Positions 55,559-63,787 of a stretch of 64,000 bases of DNA are shown one piece after another. The first letter of the stretch is position 1. Each line of letters opens with the position of its first letter. A program made the position numbers and the translations under genes. The notes under the pieces were generated by a model. It saw nothing but the letters and a program-made list of their open reading frames with translations, was not told the DNA's origin and made no database searches. Source of the DNA: Streptomyces sp. NBC_00289 (GTDB taxonomy: Bacteria; Actinomycetota; Actinomycetes; Streptomycetales; Streptomycetaceae); the NCBI RefSeq assembly GCF_041435115.1, contig NZ_CP108049.1:1-64000 (forward strand). The letters run 5' to 3'.

Positions 55559-56440
55559 ATGCCCAAGAAGCCGCCGCCTCCGACCTACGTTGAGCATCTG
55601 CTGTCCGAACTGGCGGACACGGAAGCCTCCTACTCTGCCGTGCTGGAAAGCTCCCAGGTCCGGGCACGGCAGATGAGCGGCGGGGGTGTCCAAATCATCG
55701 GGCACCCCTGGGCCTGGGTGCCGAGCGCTCCGGACACCGAGGCCCGCAGAATGGAGCTGCTGCGACAGGTACGTGACTGGGCACCCCGCTTCCGGCTCCT
55801 CTTCCCCCACCCCACGCCAGATGTAGAACGCCGCATGGACGACGCGATCGGCCTGCTGGAGGACTGGCTGGTCCGGGACGGCCGGGCGAAGCATCGCGCG
55901 CCTCGGGACATCCCCGGGGCGATGACCCGGCTGGGTGAGGCTGCCGCAGTGCTCCGTGAGCTCGTTGAGCTGCTACCGGATGACGACTGGCGGGTGCGCG
56001 TGGTCGTGGACACCAACACCTTGATGGACGACCCCGACGTGGCGATCTACGGGGACATCGTCGGCCCGCGCTACATGGTGCACCTCTTGCCCGTCGTACT
56101 GCGCGAGGTGGACGACCTCAAACGCAGCGGCACACGGCCGGAGCGCCGGGAGGCCGCGAAGAAGGCCGACAAGAGGCTGAAGGCGATGCGCGACAACGGC
56201 GACGTACTCAAGGGCGCACGAGTCGCGGGCGATGTCTACGCCGTCTTCGAGCACATCGAACCACGCTCGGAGGGCCTTCCCTCCTGGCTCGACCTGGACG
56301 TCCCCGACGACCGCTTCATCGCTTCCACGCTGCTGCTGCAGTCCAGGCACCCCGGCTCCAAGTTGTATGCCGCGACCAACGACATCAACCTGCAGACCAA
56401 GCTCGCCGCAGTCGGCCTCCCCTACATCGAAAGAGCCTGA
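55559..56440 (+). CDS. PIN-domain protein
   Basis: 293 residues from ATG 55559 (ATG 55547 is an alternative; GGAGG lies 12 bases before the first). The N-terminal ~140 residues are helical. The PIN domain starts at VRVVVDTNTLMDDPDVAIYG (first catalytic Asp), continues with LPVVLREVDDLKRSG (Glu/Asp), DRFIASTLLLQSRHPGS (Asp) and ATNDINLQTKLAAVGLPYIE (last Asp), so all four acidic positions of a PIN nuclease are present. PIN domains cut RNA, often as VapC-type toxins, but the long N-terminal region and lack of a paired antitoxin argue for a cellular RNase. Confidence 0.85.
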   Translation: MPKKPPPPTYVEHLLSELADTEASYSAVLESSQVRARQMSGGGVQIIGHPWAWVPSAPDTEARRMELLRQVRDWAPRFRLLFPHPTPDVERRMDDAIGLLEDWLVRDGRAKHRAPRDIPGAMTRLGEAAAVLRELVELLPDDDWRVRVVVDTNTLMDDPDVAIYGDIVGPRYMVHLLPVVLREVDDLKRSGTRPERREAAKKADKRLKAMRDNGDVLKGARVAGDVYAVFEHIEPRSEGLPSWLDLDVPDDRFIASTLLLQSRHPGSKLYAATNDINLQTKLAAVGLPYIERA

Positions 56441-56505
56441 CCAGGGTCCATCCAACAGCCGCCGTGCCGCCCCAAACCAACTCACCACGAAGGAGCCGCA
56501 TTCGC

Positions 56506-57288
56506 ATGGGCGACGTCCCGACCCCCACGCAACGAGACCGAGCGATCTACCACCGGACCGGCCACTACATGGCCGACGTCGCCGAACTCCTCCTGCGCGA
56601 CGGCTACCCCGTGATCCATGCAGGCTCCTGCCAGCCCGAGCACATGAACGACCTCGAAGATGACGGCGGCGGGTACGTCGACCTCGCTCCCGAGGTCCTC
56701 ACCCAGGTGAACGGGGCGCACCAGAACGCCATGGAGCTGCACCTTGCATGGGACACCAGCAGCGGCTGGGCCCTCGTCACCGAGATCCCCAAAGCCAAAG
56801 ACGTCACCCGCTGGATGGGAGCCGGCCTCACCCCGGCCCCCGAGAAGGTGGCTGGGTTCTTCCTCTCCGGCCTCCTGGACTTTCACAGCGCCGGCAGCGA
56901 CGAACGCCCCTACTACCGGAAGCCCGGCCACGACCTCGACGGCCTGGCCGAACGCCTCGCGCCCTTCGACAGGAAAGGCTCCTTCAGGGATCGCTTCCAC
57001 CATGCGCGGAACGCCGCAGCCGAGCGCCTGGCTATCGACGCCATGCTCTCCGAAGACACCGTCGTCTCCATTCCAGTGCGCGCCGGGGAACTCAAGGCCC
57101 TCCAGCAGCTTGCCCAGTTCGTCGATATGAGCGAGGCACTGCGCGGTGTCGCCGTACAACTCATCGCGGACCTGAAAGCCAGAGCGTCCTCAACGAGTGA
57201 CGAGGGCCAGATCGAGTTCGTCAGGTCACACAGCACCGGAGTGGCACAGGCCAAGGAGATACGTCGGATAGGTCGCGGTCGCGGCTGA
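56506..57288 (+). CDS. hypothetical protein, 260 aa
   Basis: 260 residues with GAAGGAG upstream of the ATG. YHRTGHYMADVAELLLRDGY and PVIHAGSCQPEHMNDLEDDG open the protein. MELHLAWDTSSGWALVTEIP is a beta pair with Trp, and VTRWMGAGLTPAPEKVAGFF follows. The C-terminus is charged. Part resembles a Streptomyces DUF with a W-D-SGW motif, but I cannot name it securely. It follows the PIN gene by 65 bases and ends before a strong terminator. Confidence 0.6.
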   Translation: MGDVPTPTQRDRAIYHRTGHYMADVAELLLRDGYPVIHAGSCQPEHMNDLEDDGGGYVDLAPEVLTQVNGAHQNAMELHLAWDTSSGWALVTEIPKAKDVTRWMGAGLTPAPEKVAGFFLSGLLDFHSAGSDERPYYRKPGHDLDGLAERLAPFDRKGSFRDRFHHARNAAAERLAIDAMLSEDTVVSIPVRAGELKALQQLAQFVDMSEALRGVAVQLIADLKARASSTSDEGQIEFVRSHSTGVAQAKEIRRIGRGRG

Positions 57289-57306
57289 TCCTTCCGCAGC
57301 GCAGTA

Positions 57307-57346
57307 TTCGCACGGACCGAACCCAGCCGCGTTCGGTCCGTGCGAA
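57307..57346 (+). terminator. hairpin terminator before the relaxase gene
   Basis: TTCGCACGGACCGAAC (57307-57322) pairs with GTTCGGTCCGTGCGAA (57331-57346), a perfect 16-bp stem. Confidence 0.85.
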
Positions 57347-57544
57347 GCGCTCCAATTGGTGGGCTCCTCTTCGCCTTGAGCTCAGGGGCGCGACTCCGCA
57401 CGCGGCGTTGGCTACCCGTCCACGGCTGGCGTGACGGCCCGCCTGACGGGCGTGGCAGTAAAGATCCGGTGATGGTCTCCCGCCCGGCGGGAAGGACCCC
57501 GGATCACGCTTTTTCGCAGGTCAACGCCGGGGTTCCATGGGGCG

Positions 57545-59353
57545 ATGATCAGCATGTCGGAGGTTCGCCCGGGGAACGGGTGGCGCTATCTCTTCCGCGG
57601 TGTGATGGTCGGCGACGGCCACCGCCCCGCGGGCAAGCCACTGCTCGCCGCCCAGGACGAAGCCGGTGTCCCGCCCGGAGTCTGGAAAGGCCGGGGCCTG
57701 GCCGCGGTCGGCCTCACGCCCGGGGACGTGGTGACCGAGCGGCAGGCCGAACTGCTTCTGGGGGAGGGCCGGCACCCGGACGCCGACCGGATCGAGCGCG
57801 AGCGCCTGGCGGAGGGCAGGAGCCCGGCGCAGGCCCGGCGGGCGACCGTGCTGGGCAGGCCCATCGAGCACAACCAGTCGCCCAAGACCGACAAGGCCAA
57901 GGAGCGCACCCCCTGGCTGGGCTTCGACCTGACGTTCCGGCCCCCGCCGACGGCACACATCGCGTGGGCGCTGGGTGACTACGAGACCCGCCTGGTGCTG
58001 GAGCTGTGCCAGGACATCGCCCGGGACAAGACGCTGGCATGGCTGGAGGACTCGGTCGCGGAGGTCCGCTGGAAGGGCGGCGGCAAGCACCGCGCCCGGG
58101 TCAGGGACGGGCTGATCGTCGCGGTGTTCCGGCACTACGAGTCGAGAGCTGCCGAGTCGAAGCCCCTTCTCCACGATCATGCGGTGGTGTCGATCCGCGT
58201 CCGACGGCCGGACGATGCGGGGACGTGGGGCAACCTGTCGGCGGACTCGCTGATGGCCCACATTGTCGCGGCCGACACTCTCTACACCCTCTACTTCATG
58301 GAGGAGGTGTCCGCCCGGCTCGGGTGGGCGTGGGAGCCGCGCGAGGTAACGTCCGGCCGCAGGCCCGTCATGGAGATCGCGGGCATCGACCAGCGGCTCA
58401 TCGGCTGGCAGTCGACCCGCCGCCAGCAGATCGAGGACGCGCTGTCCGTCCTGACGGCCAAGTACGAGAAGAAGCAGGGGCACCCGCCGGGGGAGCGGGC
58501 CGGCTACGCGCTGGCCTGTCAGGCCGCCGACCAGACGCGCCCGCCCAAGCGCACGGAGCTGCTGTCGCTGACCGAGCTGCGCGAGCGATGGCGCGCCTCA
58601 GCGATCCGGGCCTACGGCGTTGACGTCATCGACCGTCTCGCGGAGCGGGCCCGGGCGGCGGCCGCGGCGGTGTGGGCGCGGGTGCGGCCGGTGGTCGACG
58701 TCGCCCTGGCCGCCGTCGACGTCGTCGCCGTGGTGTACGTGATGCGCGGCGCGTTCAAGCGCCACCACCTGCTCGCCGAAGCCCGCCGCCACCTCTCCTA
58801 CGTCCTGCGCGGCCGGCCCCACCAACCAGGCTTGGACGAACAGATCGTGCAGGCGGTCGTCGACGACTACACCCGTCCCGTCGGCCGGGGCCGGATGATG
58901 ACCGCCGACCTGCGCGCCCTGTACCCGCGCGACACCGAGGACCAGGCCGTGCTGCGCCCGCTTACCCGTAAACGTGCCGCCCCGCCGTACGAGCGGGCCC
59001 GCCTCGCCGCCGGTGCACTGAGGGCCAGAGTCCACGCGGTGCGCCGCGCGGACCGCCTGGGCTCCCGCCCACGGCCGCACACCGTCGCCGTGCCCGCTGC
59101 CTCGAAGTCCCGCCTGCGGCCGACCCGTACGGACCGGAAGGCCGACCGTGTCCCCGAGCAGGCGACCGACGTCGCCGCGATGGATCAGACCCGCCGGACG
59201 TTCGAGGCCGCCGCCAAGATGGCCGCCAAGCTCACCGACGGCGTCCGGGACCGCGCCGTCGCCCACGGCCCCCGACCGCAGCCCACCGCGCCGACGCACA
59301 CCCAGCAGCCCGACGCTCAGCCTGCGCCGGGCCGAACCCCAGGAGTCGCATGA
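57545..59353 (+). CDS. MobF/TrwC-type relaxase without helicase domain
   Basis: 602 residues. The N-terminus EVRPGNGWRYLFRGVMVGDG carries one candidate catalytic Tyr (15). GVPPGVWKGRGLAAVGLTPG and ERQAELLLGEGRHPDADRIE follow the TrwC N-terminal domain. The metal-binding triad is visible as FRH (His197) and LLHDH (His210, His212). Residues to ~390 complete the relaxase domain (GRRPVMEIAGIDQRLIGWQS). The rest is a basic Arg/Ala-rich tail with no RecD-like helicase motifs, unlike full-length TrwC/TraI (about 1,000 residues or more). It nicks one strand at oriT and stays bound to the 5' end. The stop overlaps the next gene by ATGA. Confidence 0.88.
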   Translation: MISMSEVRPGNGWRYLFRGVMVGDGHRPAGKPLLAAQDEAGVPPGVWKGRGLAAVGLTPGDVVTERQAELLLGEGRHPDADRIERERLAEGRSPAQARRATVLGRPIEHNQSPKTDKAKERTPWLGFDLTFRPPPTAHIAWALGDYETRLVLELCQDIARDKTLAWLEDSVAEVRWKGGGKHRARVRDGLIVAVFRHYESRAAESKPLLHDHAVVSIRVRRPDDAGTWGNLSADSLMAHIVAADTLYTLYFMEEVSARLGWAWEPREVTSGRRPVMEIAGIDQRLIGWQSTRRQQIEDALSVLTAKYEKKQGHPPGERAGYALACQAADQTRPPKRTELLSLTELRERWRASAIRAYGVDVIDRLAERARAAAAAVWARVRPVVDVALAAVDVVAVVYVMRGAFKRHHLLAEARRHLSYVLRGRPHQPGLDEQIVQAVVDDYTRPVGRGRMMTADLRALYPRDTEDQAVLRPLTRKRAAPPYERARLAAGALRARVHAVRRADRLGSRPRPHTVAVPAASKSRLRPTRTDRKADRVPEQATDVAAMDQTRRTFEAAAKMAAKLTDGVRDRAVAHGPRPQPTAPTHTQQPDAQPAPGRTPGVA

Positions 59354-59670
59354 GCACCCCGGAACAACCCAGCTTCGAGGACGCCCTCGCTCGCGCCCGC
59401 GAAGCCTCCAAGGAGTGGGCCGCCGTCCTCGAGGAGCCGCCGCCCTGGGAGCCGGTCTGGAAGCGGCCCCGGAAGCCGAAGTCGAAGGCGGAGACGAAGC
59501 GAGAGCTGCGCAAGCAGCGCAGGCGGCTCCAGGACGCCGGCCGCCGTCGCCTCGCCGCCACAGAATCCCGCCGGCCCCGCGCGCGGCAGGGCCGGATCGG
59601 CAACGCCGCCGCCCGCCGTGACGCTCGCGCCTTGTCCCGGGTGCGGCACTCCACCGCCTGGCTGTGGTGA
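59350..59670 (+). CDS. small basic relaxase-associated protein
   Basis: 106 residues, coupled to the relaxase by ATGA. An acidic helix (PSFEDALARAREASKEWAAV) is followed by Pro/Trp-rich EEPPPWEPVWKRPRKPKSKA and an Arg/Lys-rich helix (ETKRELRKQRRRLQDAGRRR). Likely a DNA-binding accessory of the relaxase, by size, charge and coupling. No fold is recognisable. The repeat array begins 19 bases after its stop. Confidence 0.6.
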   Translation: MSTPEQPSFEDALARAREASKEWAAVLEEPPPWEPVWKRPRKPKSKAETKRELRKQRRRLQDAGRRRLAATESRRPRARQGRIGNAAARRDARALSRVRHSTAWLW

Positions 59671-59688
59671 CGAAGACGCCGTAGCCGA

Positions 59689-60122
59689 TGCGCACCGCAC
59701 CGGATGCCCTGCATCGTCATGCGCACCACGATGTCCCGCACCGCACCCGGTGCGCACCATCGACGATGCCCGGCACTCCCGCGCGCACCACGATGCACCG
59801 CACTCGATGTTCCGCACCGCACCGGTGCGCACGCCGTCCGGCCGAACCTTGACCAGGTGCGGCCGGACGCGCGTCGTTCCTAGACCAGCCTCGCTACCGG
59901 CACGTTTCCCCATGTCAGCATCCGTCCCGGCCGCCGATCAGGTCGCGGACAAGGGGGTGTGTGATACAGGCGCGCGGCCGGATTCCGGTGCGCAACACGT
60001 GCGGTGCGCGGTGCGGGTGGTGCGGTCAACCGGCCGGCGGTGGTGCGCACCGGATGCGCGCGGTGCGCACCACCGTTGTCCCCAGGTGCGCACTACACGA
60101 TGGTCCGGCGCACCGGGTGCGC
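59689..60122. repeat. array of GGTGCGCACC palindromes (candidate oriT or operator cluster)
   Basis: GGTGCGCACC is perfect at 59749-59758, 60042-60051 and 60062-60071, with near copies (TGCGCACC, GGTGCGCA) at about 59689, 59720, 59782, 59823, 59987, 60003, 60084 and 60108. Copies before 59835 are often followed by ACGATG words. A gap without copies spans 59850-59980. The right end runs into the C-terminal codons of the minus-strand gene. It lies directly downstream of the relaxase pair. Confidence 0.75.
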
Positions 60123-60542
60123 TTCCATCGCCTGCTCCATTCCGACGGCCTCCAACTGGCGGAGCACGTCGGCGACGTCGCCGTGCTCCTCGGTGAGGAT
60201 GTTCTCGGTGAAGCGGACGATGGTCTGGGCGATGCCCGGCGGGAAAGCCAGGCAGGCGCCGTCGCCGTGGCACAGGACCTCCAGGAGCAGTCGCCCGAGC
60301 GCCGCTGCCAGGAAGGAGTGCGCGCACGGCTCCTCGTCACGGTCGTCCACGGCGGTGATCGGGATGAAGATGCGCGCGGCGACGTCCAGGAGCAGCCGGC
60401 GCATCTCGATGCCCGTGTCCTCGATGACCGCGCAGGCGGTGTCGATGTCCCCGGCCTGCATCGCCCGGATGTAGGCGAAGGCGCTGGCGATGTCGTCCGG
60501 TGCCATCGGAGCGAGCGGCGTGGTGACGGTGTTCTCGGGCAT
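60093..60542 (-). CDS. hypothetical protein, 149 aa
   Basis: 149 residues from ATG 60542 with GAGGAG upstream. Helical throughout: DIASAFAYIRAMQAGDIDTA, EMRRLLLDVAARIFIPITAV, SFLAAALGRLLLEVLCHGDG and IVRFTENILTEEHGDVADVL. Four Cys/His scattered. The C-terminal codons overlap the palindrome array, so the gene end may have co-evolved with it. Convergent with the relaxase pair. Not recognised. Confidence 0.6.
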   Translation of the reverse strand: MPENTVTTPLAPMAPDDIASAFAYIRAMQAGDIDTACAVIEDTGIEMRRLLLDVAARIFIPITAVDDRDEEPCAHSFLAAALGRLLLEVLCHGDGACLAFPPGIAQTIVRFTENILTEEHGDVADVLRQLEAVGMEQAMEAHPVRRTIV

Positions 60543-60803
60543 GACAGCTCCTCACGTACGGGCCGCCCCGCTGATCGCGGCGGCCTTGGAACTCATGCTC
60601 GGGGCGCGGCCCTGTGGACAGATTCCGCGCACCGTCGGTGAGTGCCACCTTGTGGCTGTCGCGCCGCGTTTCTCCTTGACCTGATCCGCTACGTGCGACA
60701 TACCGCCCATTTTGATGGGGGAGAAATCTCCGTCCCGGCACGCTGAGCGACGACCGAGGAAAAGCCGCTGCCGGGTGGGGCGCGCCGCTGGGAGACTTCG
60801 GGG
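60543..60803. promoter_or_regulatory. divergent intergenic region with a DnaA-box-like word
   Basis: CCCTGTGGACAGATT at 60610-60624 is identical to 12264-12278 and contains TGTGGACAG, one mismatch from a DnaA box. A weak promoter TTGACC (60676) with a -10-like CATACC lies toward the plus-strand gene. Confidence 0.4.
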
Positions 60804-61271
60804 ATGACCACGCAGCGGCTGCCGTTCCCGGTCCCGGACGAACGCGCCCACCTCTTCGTCGACAGCTACGCCGACATGCACGACCTCGTTGAGGACCTGG
60901 TCGTGCCCGACGGTGTGCCCGAGGCTGCGGCGACGGTCCTGCGTACGGCCCGCGAGCTGCTGCGCCAGTCGTACTACTGCTACGAGTTCTCCACCGTGGC
61001 GGTCATGCACTCCCTGATCGCGGTGGAGATCGTGCTGCGCGACCGCATCCCGGACGCGGGCAAGAAGCCGCTTTACCAGCTCATCAAGCAGGGGGCCGAT
61101 GACGGGATCCTGACGGCCCGGCAGGCTGAATACCTCGACTACGGCCGGCAGATCCGCAACGGCATGGCGCACGGCCAGACCACGCACGCGGTGATGCCTC
61201 CGGCCGCGGCGGTGCCGATGGTGACCACCTCGTTCACGATCGTCACCGAGCTCTGTACCGCTTCCGCCTGA
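60804..61271 (+). CDS. HEPN-like protein
   Basis: 155 residues. Helices YADMHDLVEDLVVPDGVPEA, ARELLRQSYYCYEFSTVAVM and SLIAVEIVLRDRIPDAGKKP are followed by AEYLDYGRQIRNGMAHGQTT, which contains RNGMAH, the Rx4-6H motif of HEPN RNases. HEPN proteins act in RNA defence or as toxins with a nucleotidyltransferase partner; no such partner is adjacent here, and the PIN protein is 5 kb away. A DUF4145-like relative without RNase activity is also possible. Confidence 0.65.
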   Translation: MTTQRLPFPVPDERAHLFVDSYADMHDLVEDLVVPDGVPEAAATVLRTARELLRQSYYCYEFSTVAVMHSLIAVEIVLRDRIPDAGKKPLYQLIKQGADDGILTARQAEYLDYGRQIRNGMAHGQTTHAVMPPAAAVPMVTTSFTIVTELCTASA

Positions 61272-61390
61272 TGATCACGTCTGGGTAAAGGCGTCCGATG
61301 GAATGTCACACGAGCAAGATCATCCGGACCTGTATTAGGTGACAGCGGATCTCTGTCGGGAGAGCCGCGCACCTGATGAGGAGCTCCACC

Positions 61391-62590
61391 GTGACGTACA
61401 CCAGCAGCGCCCGGCAGCCCGAACCGGAGCCGCGCCCCACCTCGACAAGGGGTGCTGAGCGCACTGGACGGGGCCCGGAAAGCAGTGCCGTATCCAGTGC
61501 CGCGAACGATTCCAACGTCGTTCCCATCACCGCAGCTCACACCGCCCGCCAGGGGGCCTCCCGGCACGCTGACACCTCTCTCCCTTCCCCTGAAGTGCCA
61601 GCGAAGGGGAAGAAGTCCACTCCCACGGCCGGGAAGGTGCGGGCCGATGCGCTGCGGTTGCTGGGGTGCGTGCGGATAGCCACGGCCCGGCAGATGGCTC
61701 AGGTGATCACGGCGGAGGATCGGGACGGCCGGTCGTATGTGCGCAGGGCGATGAATGAGTTGGCGGAGCTGGGGCTGGCGGAGACGAACGGCAAGGACGG
61801 CAAGCATCAGATCTGGAACCTGACGGTGGCTGGGCAGAAGGCTCTGGCCGACGGCAACGAGCTGCCGCCCCGCCCGAAGGCCGGCACCGGTGCGAAGGCC
61901 GTGAAGGCCGGGTTCGGCCCGCACGGCGTCGCGGTGACGGACACGATCCTCGCCTTCACCGCCACGTTCCCCGCCGGCGGCCGTGAGCATCTGACCGACT
62001 GGCAGGTGGAGGTGAACCACGCCATCAAGGAGACCGGCCTGAGCTTCAACACCGACGCCGTGCTGGCCGTGCCGACCCAGACCAGCGAGGTGCGCCTCTT
62101 CGAGCTCGACAACGGCACCATGTCCCAGGCCCGCCTCGCCAAGGAGGTCTGGGACTACGAGCGTTACGCCGGGCACCGCGTCTGGGAGGGAGCCCGCGGC
62201 ACCATCGGCCGCACGTTCCCGTTCTGGCAGCGCCACCGCTACACCCGCTCGGAGCGCTTCCCGCGGCTGCATGTCGTCCTGGCGGGCAAGGAGGAGCACC
62301 TGCTCGACAACCGCCTCCAGGCGCTCGCCGACGACGTGAAGGGCATCGCCATCGCGGTGTGGGTGAACACCCTGCCCCGGCTGCAGCGTGGCGAGTCCTG
62401 GTACGAGATCGGCGTCGACGCCCCGGACCGGCGCCACGACCGCTACGGAGCCCATAGGCCGCTGAGGGGGCGCAGCAGGCCCGCGGAGACGACGCCGCTC
62501 ACCCACAGCCGTGGGGAGCGGCGTCCGACCAGCACGGAACACGACTGCACTCCACCGAAGGACCGGCCCTCCGATACGGTCGCGCTATGA
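61391..62590 (+). CDS. replication-relaxation family protein (Replic_Relax type)
   Basis: 399 residues from GTG 61391 with GAGGAG 7 bases upstream. After a ~75-residue disordered N-terminus: ADALRLLGCVRIATARQMAQ and SYVRRAMNELAELGLAETNG (winged helix), HQIWNLTVAGQKALA, GFGPHGVAVTDTILAFTATF and RLFELDNGTMSQARLAKEVW, with RFPRLHVVLAGKEEHLLDNR. This is the actinobacterial replication-relaxation family, seen on plasmids and integrative elements near replication or transfer functions. It probably binds DNA through the N-terminal winged helix; the biochemical activity is not known to me. The stop overlaps the next gene as ATGA. Confidence 0.85.
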   Translation: MTYTSSARQPEPEPRPTSTRGAERTGRGPESSAVSSAANDSNVVPITAAHTARQGASRHADTSLPSPEVPAKGKKSTPTAGKVRADALRLLGCVRIATARQMAQVITAEDRDGRSYVRRAMNELAELGLAETNGKDGKHQIWNLTVAGQKALADGNELPPRPKAGTGAKAVKAGFGPHGVAVTDTILAFTATFPAGGREHLTDWQVEVNHAIKETGLSFNTDAVLAVPTQTSEVRLFELDNGTMSQARLAKEVWDYERYAGHRVWEGARGTIGRTFPFWQRHRYTRSERFPRLHVVLAGKEEHLLDNRLQALADDVKGIAIAVWVNTLPRLQRGESWYEIGVDAPDRRHDRYGAHRPLRGRSRPAETTPLTHSRGERRPTSTEHDCTPPKDRPSDTVAL

Positions 62591-63360
62591 CCGACGACCT
62601 GCGCCCTCCCCGAACCACGTGGGAGTACTGCCTGTCCGCCGCTGACGAGCTGGTGCTGTGGCACATGCGGCAGGGCGAGGATGTCCCGGAAGCCGACCGG
62701 CCCCGGGTGGTGACGCTGATCGGCGCCGCCGCGTACGGCCTCGCCTCCAGCATCAGCCTGGACGGGCCCGACGTCGCCGGCCTGCCGCTCACCGGACCCG
62801 ATGAGAGCCGGTCCGTCAGCGTCCGGGGCGTCCTGCAGCACCACGCCCTGCGCGCCCTTCAGACGAGCCCGTACGAAGTCCTGGGTGCTGCCGAGCGCGA
62901 GCAGCTGCTCGCCGCGTACGGCAGCCCCGTGTTCGACCTCGCGCGGGAGACGGCGGTCGCGGTCATCACCCACCACGCCCGGTCCTCCGGCCAGACGGGA
63001 CAGCCCCACCCGACGATCAGGGACCGCGCGCCCGCGATGGCCGGCGCCCCGGCGGCCGGACCACGAGTGGACGTCGACGTGGCCCGCAGCCGCCAGCAGT
63101 ACCTGACGGCGGCCGGGGTGATCTGGGTGGTCTACGACGGAGGGCTCAGCCGTCAGCCCGTCGTCTGCACCAACTGCCAGGCGCGCACCGGCCTGACGCT
63201 CCAGGCCGACGCCGACGCCGGGAGTGTCCGCGTCATCTGCCGGGAACTGCACACCACCCACGATCATCGCCTCACGGTCGCCGGGGTCCAGGAAGCGATC
63301 GCCCTCGCAGGGGCATCCCGGTCCGGGGACATCGAGATCAACGCGGGGGTGACGGCATGA
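62587..63360 (+). CDS. hypothetical protein, 257 aa
   Basis: 257 residues, coupled by ATGA to the replication-relaxation gene and to the following one. A helical N-terminus (WEYCLSAADELVLWHMRQGE), REQLLAAYGSPVFDLARETA, then an ordered C-terminal part with VIWVVYDGGLSRQPVVCTNC (CxxC), VRVICRELHTTHDHRLTVAG (His-rich). Zinc binding is plausible. Not recognised. The coupling suggests joint action with the replication-relaxation protein. Confidence 0.6.
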   Translation: MTDDLRPPRTTWEYCLSAADELVLWHMRQGEDVPEADRPRVVTLIGAAAYGLASSISLDGPDVAGLPLTGPDESRSVSVRGVLQHHALRALQTSPYEVLGAAEREQLLAAYGSPVFDLARETAVAVITHHARSSGQTGQPHPTIRDRAPAMAGAPAAGPRVDVDVARSRQQYLTAAGVIWVVYDGGLSRQPVVCTNCQARTGLTLQADADAGSVRVICRELHTTHDHRLTVAGVQEAIALAGASRSGDIEINAGVTA

Positions 63361-63659
63361 CCGGATTCCCCGGCCCCATCCCGATGCACGGCGACAGGGT
63401 CGAGATCCTGGCCAACACCTTCGTGGCGACCATCACCGGGAAGATCACGTCGCGGGCCGTCCTGCGCGACGGCCGCGGGTTCGTTGAACTCGTTCTGCCT
63501 GACGGTGACCCGCAGCAGCGCCGCGACCTGGAGCGGTCCGGGCGGTACCAGTACCGCCTCTACGACGGCGGTGTGCTGCTCTACTCGTCTCCGGACCTGC
63601 ACGTGCATGAGACCCGGCGCGAGGGCGACGGGGCGCTGGTGGTGATGGGATCTCCCTGA
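63357..63659 (+). CDS. hypothetical beta-rich protein, 100 aa
   Basis: 100 residues, coupled by ATGA. Beta-rich throughout: HGDRVEILANTFVATITGKI, TSRAVLRDGRGFVELVLPDG, YQYRLYDGGVLLYSSPDLHV. Possibly an OB- or barrel-like fold. No Cys. Third gene of the operon starting at 61391. Not recognised. Confidence 0.6.
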   Translation: MTGFPGPIPMHGDRVEILANTFVATITGKITSRAVLRDGRGFVELVLPDGDPQQRRDLERSGRYQYRLYDGGVLLYSSPDLHVHETRREGDGALVVMGSP

Positions 63660-63787
63660 CCCCGTCCCTGACGTAGCCACAGTGGCGGGGCCGCCCGGCG
63701 GGACGGCTCCCGAAGTCGCCGCGCCACCGCCCGGGACGAAGAGTCCGAACACGGCTGCACGTCTGTGCCGGACCGTAGACAGGGTTC

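Noticed and set aside
59689..60122. possible CRISPR array
   Set aside because: The repeated unit is a 10-bp palindrome with irregular spacing and no unique-length spacers.
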